32,638 nucleotides of DNA from Fimadaptatus sp050946055. Lineage in GTDB: Bacteria; Bacillota; Clostridia; Christensenellales; Aristaeellaceae. Numbering within the stretch: position 1 is the stretch's first letter; every line of letters begins with the position of its first letter. Shown piece by piece: positions 6,607 to 15,521 of the stretch. The stretch lies in the NCBI GenBank assembly GCA_050946055.1, contig JBMNUB010000035.1, positions 1-32,638 of the forward strand. Reading direction: 5' to 3'. The notes below the pieces were generated by a model. That model was given only the letters and a program-made list of their open reading frames with translations. It had not been told where the DNA came from and did no database searches. A program made the position numbers and the translations under genes.

Positions 6607-8721
6607 TCACACCGTCACGCTCGCGCTTACGCACTTCTCGCCAGTCAGCGCTTCGGTGCGCGCGCCCGGCTGGCCCAGACCGGCATACAGCGTGAACTCA
6701 TGCCCATCCTGCCTGCGCACGCCCTCGTCGTCCACTATCTCAAACGCATGCGCACCCAGCTTTACGCTGAACACGGCGCTCTCCCCTGCGCGCAGGAACA
6801 CCGGCAGGAAGCCGCACAGCGCGGGATTGCGGGGCGCGTATTGGGATTTGGAGTCTATGTACACCTGAACGACTTCGCGCGTGTCCATATCGCCCGTGTT
6901 CTCCACGCGCACGCGGGCATACGCGCCGTCATCGGCAAAGTCCAGCTCCAGCGGCCCTACCGCGCGGCAGCTGCCGTATGTCAGGCCATAGCCAAACGGA
7001 TACAGCACATCGCCCTCGAAATAGCGATACGTGCGCCCGGCCATGGAGTAATCGGTGAACTCGGGCAGGTCGGCGGCATCGTTGTAGAAGGTCACAGGCA
7101 GCTTGCCCGAGGGCGATACGCGCCCGGTCAGCACGTCCATTAGCGCCAGTCCGCCCAGCGCGCCCGGATACCATGCCTGTATCACGGCGGCGGCCTTCTC
7201 CTGCGCAAGCCGCAGATCGACCGCGCTGCCGGTGAAGTTCACAACTATGACGGGCTTGCCGCAGTCCAGCACATGGCGCATCAGCTCGCGCTGCGGTGCG
7301 GGCAGCTCGAGGTCGGCCTTGTCGCCCGAATAGTAGGCGTTGCCGGCATCGCCCTCCTCGCCCTCCAGCGACTCATCCAGGCCCAGCGCCAGTATGACTA
7401 TGTCGGCATGCTCGCAGCAGGTCAGCGCCTCGCTTATGCGGTCATAGCGCTTGGCCGAGAGTGGCTCGCTCTTGTCGCGGCTCTTGTCGCAGCCCTCGCT
7501 GTAATATATGCGCGCGTCGCCCGCCTGCTGCTGTATGGCATCCAGCAGCGTGATATAGCGCGAAGCCGTGCCGTGATAATTGCCTATGAGCGATGCGCGG
7601 CTGTCTGCGTTGGGGCCTATCACGGCGATGGAGGAATACCTGCTCACGTCCATGGGCAGCACGCCGTCGTTCTTGAGCAGCACTATCGACCTGCGCGCGG
7701 CCTCCAGCGCCAGCTCATGATGCGCGGGCGAGTCGTTCTCCGAATAGGGTATAGCATCGTAGGGCGAGTCCTCATCGAACAGCCCCAGCTTTATGCGCGT
7801 GGTGAACAGGCGCTCGCAGGCCGTCGTTATGTCCTCCTCGCTGACCAGACCCTCCTGAAGCGCGGTGAGTATGTGCAGATAGGTATTGCCGCAGTTGACG
7901 TCGCAGCCGTTCTTTATGGCCAGCGCCGCCGATTCGGGCGCGGTGTCGGTCACGTGATGGTGGGCATGGAAGTCGGCTATCGCCCAGCAGTCCGACACGA
8001 AATGGCCGTCAAAGCCCCACTCGCCGCGCAGTATGTCGCGTATGAGCGTCTTGGAGCCGCAGCAGGGCTCGCCGTTGGTGCGGTTGTACGCGCCCATTAC
8101 CGACTCCACATGTGCCTCCTTGACCAGCGCCTCGAACGCGGGCAGGTATGTCTCGAACATGTCCTTCCTGCTGGCCTCGGCGTTGAAGCTGTGGCGCAGC
8201 GCCTCCGGGCCGGAATGCACGGCAAAGTGCTTGGCGCAGGCGGCGGCCTTGAGAGTGTCGCCCTCGCCCTGAAGTCCCTTGACAAAGCCCACGCCGCTGC
8301 GCGAGGTCAGATAGGGATCTTCGCCATACGTCTCATGGCCGCGTCCCCAGCGCGGGTCGCGGAATATGTTCACGTTGGGCGACCAGAATGTCAGTCCCTT
8401 GTATATGTCCCTGTCGCCGTGGCGCGAGTACTCGTTGTACTTGGCGCGCGCCTCGACCGCAATGGCATCGCCTATGCGCTCCATCTCCTGCTCGTCGAAC
8501 ATCGCGCCCAGCGCTATGGCTTGCGGGAACATGGTGGCCGTACCAGCGCGCGCCACGCCGTGCAGCGCCTCGTTCCACCAGTTGTATTCCGGCACGCCCA
8601 ATCTGGGTATCGCGGGCGCATCGTAGCGCAGCTGAGATGCGCGCTCCCACACCGTCATGCGCGACACCAGATCATGCGCACGCTCGCGCGCAGTGAGCTT
8701 TTTGTCCTTGTATGCCTCCAT
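6607..8721 (-). CDS. Glycoside hydrolase family 3 (beta-xylosidase/beta-glucosidase type)
   Basis: 704 residues, no signal peptide, so cytoplasmic. Domain order is a GH3 N-terminal barrel (about 20-320), the GH3 C-terminal alpha/beta sandwich (about 345-575) and a fibronectin-III-like end (about 610-690). NWWNEALHGVA at 48-58, DPRWGRGHETYGEDP at 122-136 and CAKHF at 162-166 are typical. The nucleophile is Asp244 in FVSDCWAI. WNEALHG favours the beta-xylosidase/arabinofuranosidase-like branch, but beta-glucosidase or another exo-beta-glycosidase is possible; exact substrate cannot be read. AGGAGG stands 8 nt before ATG 8721. The gene lies 118 bp downstream of the histidine kinase on the same strand and could be the last gene of that operon. 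Confidence 0.92.
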   Translation of the reverse strand: MEAYKDKKLTARERAHDLVSRMTVWERASQLRYDAPAIPRLGVPEYNWWNEALHGVARAGTATMFPQAIALGAMFDEQEMERIGDAIAVEARAKYNEYSRHGDRDIYKGLTFWSPNVNIFRDPRWGRGHETYGEDPYLTSRSGVGFVKGLQGEGDTLKAAACAKHFAVHSGPEALRHSFNAEASRKDMFETYLPAFEALVKEAHVESVMGAYNRTNGEPCCGSKTLIRDILRGEWGFDGHFVSDCWAIADFHAHHHVTDTAPESAALAIKNGCDVNCGNTYLHILTALQEGLVSEEDITTACERLFTTRIKLGLFDEDSPYDAIPYSENDSPAHHELALEAARRSIVLLKNDGVLPMDVSRYSSIAVIGPNADSRASLIGNYHGTASRYITLLDAIQQQAGDARIYYSEGCDKSRDKSEPLSAKRYDRISEALTCCEHADIVILALGLDESLEGEEGDAGNAYYSGDKADLELPAPQRELMRHVLDCGKPVIVVNFTGSAVDLRLAQEKAAAVIQAWYPGALGGLALMDVLTGRVSPSGKLPVTFYNDAADLPEFTDYSMAGRTYRYFEGDVLYPFGYGLTYGSCRAVGPLELDFADDGAYARVRVENTGDMDTREVVQVYIDSKSQYAPRNPALCGFLPVFLRAGESAVFSVKLGAHAFEIVDDEGVRRQDGHEFTLYAGLGQPGARTEALTGEKCVSASVTV

Positions 8722-8839
8722 ATGCTTATCCTCCTATTTGCGATATCGCATTTAATTGCCGCAGTGCGGCGCAAAGATCGCCCTTGTATTTGGCCATTTG
8801 AACAAGTCCTCGCCCCGTTCATGCGCATATGCCAAAGGC

Positions 8840-11038
8840 TCACCCGCTCATGCCGGGCAGTTCCAGCGTGAATACCGAGCCCTGACCCTCGCGCGAGCGC
8901 ACATGTATCCTGCCGCCATGGCTCTGGGCGATTATGCGCGCTATCGACAGCCCCAGCCCATGCCCCGGCACCGCGCCGCGCGAATCGTCCACGCGATAGA
9001 AGCGGTCGAACACGCGCTTTAGGTCGTCCGCCGGTATGCCGCAGCCGGTATCCGCCACGGACAGTTGCGCGCTGTTGCCCTCCAGCGTACAGGATATAGT
9101 CACCTTGCCGCCGGGCGGGGTGTACTTGCAGGCGTTGTCTATGAATATGCGCAATGCCTGCTTGAGCGCGGCACTGTCGCCCAGCGCGCGCGCCTCCTGC
9201 ATGTCGCCCGACGCTATCTCGCGGTCGGACACTATCATGCGCGTCTCGCGCACCGCGTCCTCGGCCATGACGCGCAAATCCACCACCTCGGACTTCATGC
9301 GCAGCGTCTGTTTGTCGTGCCGCGCCAGGAACAGCAGCTTTTCAACCAGCTCCTTCATGTTGGCGGCTTCGTGGTTTATCGCGGCTATGGCCTCGTCACG
9401 CACTGCGGCATCGTCCTTGCCCCAGCGCTCCAGCATGGACGCATAGCCCTGTATCACGGCTATGGGCGTGCGCAGCTCGTGCGATGCGTCGGATACGAAC
9501 TGCTTCTGCCCGTCATAGGCGGCTTCTATGCGATCCAGCATGTCGTTTATGACCAGCGCCAGCTCGCGCAGCTCGGACTTTGTGCCTTCAACGTTTATGC
9601 GCTCGGACATGTTCTGCGCGTTCAAGTGGCGCGCCGTGTCGCTCATGGCGGCTATGGGGCGCAGTATCTGCGCGTTGGCACGCCTGCCCTGCGTGAGGAA
9701 GTAGGCGCTCCTGAGCATGTCCACGGCCATCAGCCCGCCCATCATTATCAGCGCCATCTTGAGCCAATACGACAGCGACACCGCCACATGCAGCTGATAC
9801 ACCGTGCCATCCACGCTTATCAAATCGGAATCCACGCGATAGAACTCGCCTCCGAAGTAGCTGAGCAGCGAAGCATTATTCAGGTCGAACGGCGCATCGT
9901 CAAAGTACACGCGCCCGTCGCTGCCTATCACGCAGGCATACGCCGCATCCTGCGTGTCCAGCCGCATCTCTATCTGCCTTATCTGCGCGCGCGGACGGCG
10001 TGCGGAGGCCGCACCTCCCTCCTGTGGCGGCGATGTCACGGCCATCTCCGCAGGCGGCGCAGGCGTGGCGCTCGGCACGGGCAGCGCGGACAGCCCGCCC
10101 GCCTGCGCATGCGCCGCCTGTCTTAACTGATTGGCCGCGTCCGCGCTGACCGCATCCAGCCGCGGTATCACGACCATTACCAGCAATGCCGTCATCACCA
10201 GCAGCACTATCACCAGCGTCTCCAGCAGCATGCGCGCGTAGTTCCACGATATGCGCGTGGCCATCGAGAAGCGGAAGTTATGCACCGCATCGCTGGCCTT
10301 GGCATGCACGGCGCGGCTCATCTCGTTAAAGGCGTTGTCCTCGCTCTGCCACTTGTCGCGGCGCGGCGCGCGCTCGGCTCGCAGCGCCTGCTCGGCGGCG
10401 CGAAGCTCGTCGGGCGTGGGCGCGGTCGCGCTTATGCCCGACTCTATGCGCTCGCGCGCCGTGTCCAGCTCGCTGCGCACCCGGCGGCTTATCTCCTCCA
10501 GCTCCTCGGTGTCACTGCTTTGCGATTCCGCTTCATGCTGCGCGCTGCGCGCGCGCCCCATGCGCCACCAGCGCGACATCAGGCCGCGCCTGCGCCTAGG
10601 CTGGGATGCATCCTCCGCAGGCGCAGCGGACACATTGGCTGAATGCGCATTCTCAATATCGATGTCAGCGCTTGCTTCGGCGGGAAGCTCTGCGCTCGCA
10701 TGCGGCTCATCATCGGGCGAATACATTCTGTCGCTCACAGCGCCAGAAGCATCCGCATTAAGCTCATCGTCCATGTTCATTTTAGGCGAACAAGCCTTGC
10801 CGCCCACCGAACCTGCCATGTCCGCATTTGGCTCATGCTCAGATGACTGCATGCTGTCACTCGCATTCATACCCTGCCCATTCAAACGCACGCCGTCGCT
10901 CATTGCACTCGCCGCGCCATCATGCGCGGCGCTTTCCCTGCGCTCCTGCCGCGCATCGCGCTTGTCCGCCGCCTGCGCAGCGCCCTTGGCGGCCGGTGAG
11001 TGCATGGGGCGGCGCGGCGCGCGGTTACGGCTGCTCAT
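8840..11038 (-). CDS. Membrane sensor histidine kinase with long cytoplasmic N-terminal extension
   Basis: 732 residues if the ATG overlapping the response regulator is used. About 265 acidic, Ala/Ser-rich residues come before the first membrane helix (about 268-291). An extracellular part (about 292-423), a second helix (about 424-442), a HAMP-like linker, the phospho-acceptor His520 in SDASHELRTP, and an HATPase domain follow, the last with DNACKYTPPGG, DTGCGIP and GHGLGLSIA. It should phosphorylate the adjacent regulator. The kinase core is normal in length; the N-terminal extension is unusual. No good ribosome site precedes ATG 11036-11038, so the start depends on coupling through the 14-bp overlap. 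A later start is possible and would shorten the extension. Three degenerate in-frame units (57 and 69 bp spacing) lie at about 10697-10836. Confidence 0.9.
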   Translation of the reverse strand: MSSRNRAPRRPMHSPAAKGAAQAADKRDARQERRESAAHDGAASAMSDGVRLNGQGMNASDSMQSSEHEPNADMAGSVGGKACSPKMNMDDELNADASGAVSDRMYSPDDEPHASAELPAEASADIDIENAHSANVSAAPAEDASQPRRRRGLMSRWWRMGRARSAQHEAESQSSDTEELEEISRRVRSELDTARERIESGISATAPTPDELRAAEQALRAERAPRRDKWQSEDNAFNEMSRAVHAKASDAVHNFRFSMATRISWNYARMLLETLVIVLLVMTALLVMVVIPRLDAVSADAANQLRQAAHAQAGGLSALPVPSATPAPPAEMAVTSPPQEGGAASARRPRAQIRQIEMRLDTQDAAYACVIGSDGRVYFDDAPFDLNNASLLSYFGGEFYRVDSDLISVDGTVYQLHVAVSLSYWLKMALIMMGGLMAVDMLRSAYFLTQGRRANAQILRPIAAMSDTARHLNAQNMSERINVEGTKSELRELALVINDMLDRIEAAYDGQKQFVSDASHELRTPIAVIQGYASMLERWGKDDAAVRDEAIAAINHEAANMKELVEKLLFLARHDKQTLRMKSEVVDLRVMAEDAVRETRMIVSDREIASGDMQEARALGDSAALKQALRIFIDNACKYTPPGGKVTISCTLEGNSAQLSVADTGCGIPADDLKRVFDRFYRVDDSRGAVPGHGLGLSIARIIAQSHGGRIHVRSREGQGSVFTLELPGMSG

Positions 11039-11714
11039 ACTTGAACAGATACCCCACGCCGCGCACGGTGTGCAGCAGCTTCACGCCGAAGCGCTCGTCT
11101 AGCTTCTGGCGCAGATAGCGCACGTACACGTCCACGATGTTGGTATCCCCGGCATACGAATAGCCCCACACCTCGCTGAGCAGCTCGTCGCGGCTCAATA
11201 CCTTGTCGGAGTGCGCCACCATGTATGCCAGCATGTCGAACTCGGTCTTGGTCAGCGGCACGTCCGCGCCGTCGAACTCGACCTGCCTGTTGCGCGTGTT
11301 CACGCGCAGCTTGCCCGCCGACAGCACGTCGCCACCTTCGTCCTGCGCGCCGCCCGCGCCGTGCTTGAGCGCCACGCGGATGCGCGCCAGCAGCTCCTCT
11401 ATGGCAAAGGGCTTGGTCACGTAATCGTCCGCGCCCATGTCCAGCCCCATCACCTTGTCGCTCACATCGTCCTTGGCAGTGAGCATGATTATGGGCTTCT
11501 GGCTGTGCTGGCGCACGCGGCGGCATATCTCTATGCCGGACAGGCCCGGCAGCATCAGGTCAAGCAGCATCAGGTCATAGTCGCCCGCCAGCGCCTTTTC
11601 CAGCCCCTCGCGGCCATCTAGCGCGGTATCCACATCATAGCCCTCGTGCGTAAGCTCCAGCTGAACAAAGCGCGAGAGCATCTTTTCATCCTCTATCAGC
11701 AGTATCCGAGACAT
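11025..11714 (-). CDS. OmpR/PhoB-family response regulator
   Basis: 229 residues. Receiver domain at 1-118 with acidic pocket Glu8-Asp9, phospho-acceptor Asp52 in LLDLMLPG, Thr79 and Lys101. The winged-helix DNA-binding domain covers about 130-226 and contains LTKTEFDML and the NIVDVYVRYLRQKL recognition region with HTVRGVGY at the wing. The closest family pattern is ArlR/CssR-like, but the regulon is unknown. ATG 11714 has AGGAGG 6 nt upstream. The gene overlaps the kinase by 14 bp and starts only 18 bp after the AEC transporter stop, so transporter, regulator and kinase are probably one transcript. Confidence 0.95.
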   Translation of the reverse strand: MSRILLIEDEKMLSRFVQLELTHEGYDVDTALDGREGLEKALAGDYDLMLLDLMLPGLSGIEICRRVRQHSQKPIIMLTAKDDVSDKVMGLDMGADDYVTKPFAIEELLARIRVALKHGAGGAQDEGGDVLSAGKLRVNTRNRQVEFDGADVPLTKTEFDMLAYMVAHSDKVLSRDELLSEVWGYSYAGDTNIVDVYVRYLRQKLDERFGVKLLHTVRGVGYLFKYEQP

Positions 11715-11732
11715 AATTCCTCCTGACCCGCA

Positions 11733-12641
11733 TTACAGCAGCATGCATATAAGCGGCACGGTAAACAGCGAAAGCACGGTGGACAGGCACACGCACTTGC
11801 TTGCAAAGTGATAATTGGCATTGTATCGTTCGGCGAGTATGGCCGTAGTGTAGGCGACCGGCATGGCCAGCAGTATGACCGTCACGCGCAGCAGCTGCTC
11901 GTCCATGCCCAGCATGCGCAGCGCCAGCAGCGCCAGCAGTGGCATCACTATAAGGCGCACGGCGCTTAGCAGGAACGCATCCCTGTCCAGCAGCTCGCGC
12001 GGCTTCTGCTCGGCCAGCGACGCGCCGATTATCATCATGGCAAGGGGGCCTGTCATGTCGCCTATGGCGCCCACCGCCGTGCCCAGCGCGCCCGTGAGCT
12101 TAAAGGGCATGAGCATCAGCACCACGCCCAGCACCACCACTACCACGCAGGGATTGAGCAGCACCTTGGTCAGCTTATCGCGCCGCGAGCCGCGCACGTA
12201 CAGCGAAACGCCCATCGTCCACAGCAGTATGCGCACGGGTATCATGAAAAACGACGCATACACCACGCCCGATTCGCCAAACACCATGGACACTATCGGC
12301 GTGCCCGCGTTGCCCGCGTTGGAGAACATCGTGCCAAACAGCAATGTACCCTGCCTGTCCGACGGATTGCGCCGCCATATTAGCTTGCCCACTATGTACC
12401 CAAACAGGCACATGGACGCGCTGACCAGCAGCACCAGCGCCGCGCCCTTTAGCTCCTCCATGTCCAAAGGCTTGTTGAAGGAGTCCAGTATCATGCAGGG
12501 CAGCAGCAGATTGGTGAGCAGCTTGACAAAGCCGGGCCGGGTCTGCTCGTTTATCACGCGCACCCTGCGCATCACCATGCCGCAGAGCATGTATATGAAC
12601 ATCAGCGTTTGGGTGGTCACCATCTTTTGCATTACATCCAT
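11733..12641 (-). CDS. AEC-family (auxin efflux carrier-like) transporter
   Basis: 302 residues and about 8-10 hydrophobic segments. SNAGNAGTP in the first half and LLNPCVVVVVLG at mid-length match the two inverted half-repeats of the AEC/BART superfamily. Bacterial members move organic acids or related small metabolites; the substrate here cannot be predicted. Upstream in-frame ATGs exist at 12696-12698 and 12648-12650, but GGAGG lies 9 nt before ATG 12639-12641 (MDVMQKM), so I start there. It is probably the first gene of the transporter - regulator - kinase operon. A 6-bp inverted repeat lies just upstream at 12670-12689. Confidence 0.88.
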   Translation of the reverse strand: MDVMQKMVTTQTLMFIYMLCGMVMRRVRVINEQTRPGFVKLLTNLLLPCMILDSFNKPLDMEELKGAALVLLVSASMCLFGYIVGKLIWRRNPSDRQGTLLFGTMFSNAGNAGTPIVSMVFGESGVVYASFFMIPVRILLWTMGVSLYVRGSRRDKLTKVLLNPCVVVVVLGVVLMLMPFKLTGALGTAVGAIGDMTGPLAMMIIGASLAEQKPRELLDRDAFLLSAVRLIVMPLLALLALRMLGMDEQLLRVTVILLAMPVAYTTAILAERYNANYHFASKCVCLSTVLSLFTVPLICMLL

Positions 12642-12669
12642 GCCGCTCATCCTCCGCGCCTGATGACGC

Positions 12670-12689
12670 TCACATATTGTTAAATGTGA
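12670..12689. promoter_or_regulatory. Inverted repeat, candidate operator of the AEC operon
   Basis: TCACAT at 12670-12675 and ATGTGA at 12684-12689 flank an 8-nt AT-rich spacer, 28-48 bp upstream of the AEC start codon. A perfect palindrome in an otherwise GC-rich gap suggests a dimeric repressor or activator site, possibly for the neighbouring regulator or a CRP/FNR-like protein. No consensus promoter was identified beside it. Confidence 0.4.
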
Positions 12690-12741
12690 TTTCTCCACGC
12701 GACGGCCTTTTTCCTGTATATGAAGATGAAAATTTGATATG

Positions 12742-12766
12742 AAAAGGCGGACGGCATGTGCCGCCC
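12742..12766 (-). terminator. Terminator of the sigma/anti-sigma gene group
   Basis: Read on the - strand, GGCGG (+ 12761-12765) pairs with CCGCC (+ 12746-12750), and the stem is followed by TTTT (+ 12742-12745). It lies 20 bp beyond the stop of the first anti-sigma gene and separates that unit from the AEC operon. Confidence 0.65.
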
Positions 12767-12785
12767 GCGCGAGGTAATGCTTATG

Positions 12786-14042
12786 TCACTTTATGGGTAT
12801 CACTATGTCGCCCGAGCTGTCCGCGCCGCTCATTGAGAAGTATGGCCGCATAAGCACGCTGTCGGCTTCCATGTCAACGCCTGTTGTACTCATCTCGAAC
12901 TTGTAAGTGCCTGTGCCGTCCTCATTTGGTATGTAGATATATGATGAGCTGCCTCCCATGTACTCCTCGCCGTTTTTGATAAGACAATAGGACTCCACGA
13001 AGTCCTCATTCTCATCGTTCCAGCGCGCATACGTCTTGGCATCTAGGTCAACGTTTATGCGCACGCGCGTGGACACAGGCGTGGCTATTGCTTCGGCTTT
13101 GACCTTGTAGCCGGGGAATTCGACTTCGACGCTGCCGGTGCGCTGTATCGCAGGCGCGCGCGGTATCGTGAACGTGAGCCGCTCAGGTTCGCCATGCAGT
13201 TCCATGTACTTATATATGCCTGTCGCATCCTTGTAGTAGTACTGGTCATAGTACTCTACAAATATGCTGTACTGCACCTGCGTAACATCGTCCGGCACTT
13301 CAGGCAATCCATCTTCCTCGCAGCCCGGCATCTGGCTGTATTCTATCGTATAGAGATACATGTCATCCGTGTTCGTCTTCATGCCGGAACTTGACCCCGT
13401 CATATGGTCTTCGCCATTGAATGTAAGTATCTGATCGCTGCTTATTTCCACGCTTCGCCGCGCTACGCATGCGAACTCATCGCCGTCCGGTTCGACGCTG
13501 TTGAGCGCGTCTATCGCTTCAAACGTCTCCAGCATGTTGCTAATATTGCCATCGCTTGCCAAGCGCATCATTGCCGCCGCCTGGAACTCATCATTCCAGT
13601 ACGGTCCATTCTCCTTTATTTTCTCGATAAGCTCCTCATCGGGCTTGAAGTCCGCATCCAGCCATGTGTCGTTGAAGGCATCCAGCGCGTAAGTCAAGCC
13701 CACGAACAGCTCATCGCCCGTGTAATAGCTCTGCGAGAGTTCCACCGATATTCTGCCATCGCTGGTCGCTGCGGTCTGCCCTATGCTGCTGGCAACGCCG
13801 TCAAGCAGCGCGTACTGGTCGCCCGTGAGTTCGTCCCCGAGCTGACCGAACACACCTCTGGACGCAGCCACCGCAATCCCGCCCGCCAGCGCCAGCACCA
13901 GCAGCGCCGCCAATACCAGTGTCCCGACCTTATACCGCTTCTTCACGCATCTCCCCTCCTCTATCTCGTGCAGTGTGTCCTCCAGCTTCCTGTGAAACAG
14001 CTCGGGAGTTTCCGCAAACGCCTTGTCCCAATCGCGCTTCAT
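12786..14042 (-). CDS. Transmembrane anti-sigma factor (DUF4179-like), copy A
   Basis: 418 residues. About 37 cytoplasmic residues come first (MKRDWDKAFAETPELF...), expected to hold the sigma factor. One membrane helix follows (about 39-59), then an extracellular domain of about 360 residues rich in Asp, Tyr and Ser. The layout and the pairing with a sigma gene fit DUF4179-type anti-sigma factors. Start ATG 14042 overlaps the sigma stop (ATGA), and its ribosome site GAGGAGG lies inside the sigma gene, so the two are translationally coupled. The first 59 residues differ from copy B at only one position, Ala45 here against Val45 there. Beyond the helix the two proteins are only distantly alike. 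Copy A also has about 90 extra C-terminal residues. What the ectodomain senses is unknown. Confidence 0.85.
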   Translation of the reverse strand: MKRDWDKAFAETPELFHRKLEDTLHEIEEGRCVKKRYKVGTLVLAALLVLALAGGIAVAASRGVFGQLGDELTGDQYALLDGVASSIGQTAATSDGRISVELSQSYYTGDELFVGLTYALDAFNDTWLDADFKPDEELIEKIKENGPYWNDEFQAAAMMRLASDGNISNMLETFEAIDALNSVEPDGDEFACVARRSVEISSDQILTFNGEDHMTGSSSGMKTNTDDMYLYTIEYSQMPGCEEDGLPEVPDDVTQVQYSIFVEYYDQYYYKDATGIYKYMELHGEPERLTFTIPRAPAIQRTGSVEVEFPGYKVKAEAIATPVSTRVRINVDLDAKTYARWNDENEDFVESYCLIKNGEEYMGGSSSYIYIPNEDGTGTYKFEMSTTGVDMEADSVLMRPYFSMSGADSSGDIVIPIK

Positions 14043-14520
14043 ATGTCGTCCTCCTCAAGCAGCTTGCGCAGCTGCGCGCGTGCCCTGTGCAGGCGGCTCT
14101 TTACCGTTCCCTGCGGCAGACGAAGTATGCGCGCAGTCTCCTCCACGTCAAAGCCATTCACGTAATGCATCACTACCGGCAGCTTCAGCTTCTCGTCCAG
14201 CTCGCTTATCGCGCGGCGCAGCTCCATGTCGGGCGGCGGCGCGCTCATGCGCGGGTCGAGCGGCTGCACATTGCGCTTCCTGCGCAGCATGCTCTTGCAC
14301 TCGTTTATGGCTATGCGCGTCAGCCATGTCTCGAAGTACTGCTCCTGCCTGAGCGTGGGCAGGGCGCGCCATGCCTTGATAAGCGCTTCCTGCACCGCGT
14401 CGGCGCAGTCGGCATCGCTGCCAAGCAGCGCCGCGCATGTGCGGTACAGCTTCCTCTCCATCGCCTCCACGCGCCTTGTGTATTCACGCTCGTCCATATG
14501 CGCACTCCCTTGTATGTTCG
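13865..14520. repeat. 656-bp duplicated block, copy A
   Basis: It matches 15344-15999 at a constant offset of 1479 bp. I found only two differences, both in the membrane-helix codons of the anti-sigma gene (one silent, one Ala/Val). The block runs from 23 bp upstream of the sigma ATG to codon 59 of the anti-sigma gene. Sequence is unrelated upstream of the block and strongly diverged downstream of it. Confidence 0.93.
14039..14497 (-). CDS. ECF-type sigma-70 family sigma factor, copy A
   Basis: 152 residues. Region 2 includes DCADAVQEALIKAWRALPTL and the FETWLTRIAINECKSMLRRKR segment that contacts the -10 element. Region 4 ends with VEETARILRLPQGTVKSRLH, a helix-turn-helix for the -35 element. 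There is no region 1 or 3, as in ECF sigmas. I start at ATG 14495-14497 (MDEREYTRR), which follows AAGGGAG; the open frame runs further upstream but without a ribosome site. The protein is identical to copy B. It overlaps the anti-sigma gene by 4 bp. Presumably it directs RNA polymerase to stress or envelope genes when its anti-sigma lets go. No target promoter could be assigned. Confidence 0.92.
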   Translation of the reverse strand: MDEREYTRRVEAMERKLYRTCAALLGSDADCADAVQEALIKAWRALPTLRQEQYFETWLTRIAINECKSMLRRKRNVQPLDPRMSAPPPDMELRRAISELDEKLKLPVVMHYVNGFDVEETARILRLPQGTVKSRLHRARAQLRKLLEEDDI

Positions 14521-14657
14521 TTGCATTCCTCGCGTTTGCATTGCCGCCTGAGCCGCCATGCGTCTGCATCGCTTCCAGAGCGCCGATGCTGCCAACGCTG
14601 CTTTAACCACGCACTTGTTCAGATGAATTTAAGCGCGTAAAGCATTGGCATAAATCT

Positions 14658-15521
14658 TTAGTCACCCTTTATCCGCTTTATGGTGAACTTCATCTGCTCG
14701 CTATCCAGCTGTTCCGTGAATATGTAAGCGCCGCTGGCATCCTTATAGAAGTACTGAACACTCGTCTTGAGCGTAGGCTCATATATTAGCTCGGTCACAT
14801 CGTCGCTCGCTGGCGGCAGACCGCTTTCGCTGCCGGCATCGGCTTTGTACTCGCGATAGCCCACCATCGCGCCATCCTTTATCTCAAAGTGTTCCATGTC
14901 CGCACTTATATCGCGCACTTCTCCATTTACCGTTGCGAACGAGTGGTCGCCAAGATATGCGCTGTACACCGCCACGCATGCGCTCTCATCCACTGTTATA
15001 TCGCGCCCGTCCAGCGCGCTTATCGCTGCAACAGCATCGTCGCTCAGGTCGGACATTCTGTTCAGCTTGTCCACCTTGGCGCGGCTCTTTATGCGCGCTA
15101 CCAGTTCATCATCCGCTTTAAAGTCCGGCACGGTATGTCCCGCGACGTAATCGCCGTACAGCTTATAGCCTATGCACATTATGTCACCATCGTAATAGCT
15201 CTGGACTATCTCCATGGTATATTTGCCGTCTTCGCTTAAGGCGGTCTGCACCTCTGTGTCGGCCAGTTCATTGAGCTTTGAGAAATGCTCGCTCAGCTCG
15301 TCGGAGGCAAACAGCCCCGAAGCCCAGCCGAATATGGTTTCGCCAGCCACCGCAATCCCGCCCGCCAGCGCCAGCACCAGCAGCGCCACCAGTACCAGTG
15401 TCCCGACCTTATACCGCTTCTTCACGCATCTCCCCTCCTCTATCTCGTGCAGTGTGTCCTCCAGCTTCCTGTGAAACAGCTCGGGAGTTTCCGCAAACGC
15501 CTTGTCCCAATCGCGCTTCAT
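14658..15521 (-). CDS. Transmembrane anti-sigma factor (DUF4179-like), copy B
   Basis: 287 residues, with the same cytoplasmic segment and membrane helix as copy A (residues 1-59 with one substitution), then a shorter ectodomain of about 228 residues. Weak similarity to copy A persists as islands in the same order: QSYYDGD against QSYYTGD, SACVA against FACVA, GLPPASDDVT against GLPEVPDDVT, and YFYKDASGAY against YYYKDATGIY. The ectodomains are therefore homologous but far diverged. The start overlaps the sigma B stop (ATGA) with GAGGAGG upstream. It ends at KRIKGD, just after the point matching TFTIPR in copy A, so it lacks copy A's last part. Probably holds the same sigma protein inactive at the membrane under a different signal. 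Confidence 0.85.
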   Translation of the reverse strand: MKRDWDKAFAETPELFHRKLEDTLHEIEEGRCVKKRYKVGTLVLVALLVLALAGGIAVAGETIFGWASGLFASDELSEHFSKLNELADTEVQTALSEDGKYTMEIVQSYYDGDIMCIGYKLYGDYVAGHTVPDFKADDELVARIKSRAKVDKLNRMSDLSDDAVAAISALDGRDITVDESACVAVYSAYLGDHSFATVNGEVRDISADMEHFEIKDGAMVGYREYKADAGSESGLPPASDDVTELIYEPTLKTSVQYFYKDASGAYIFTEQLDSEQMKFTIKRIKGD

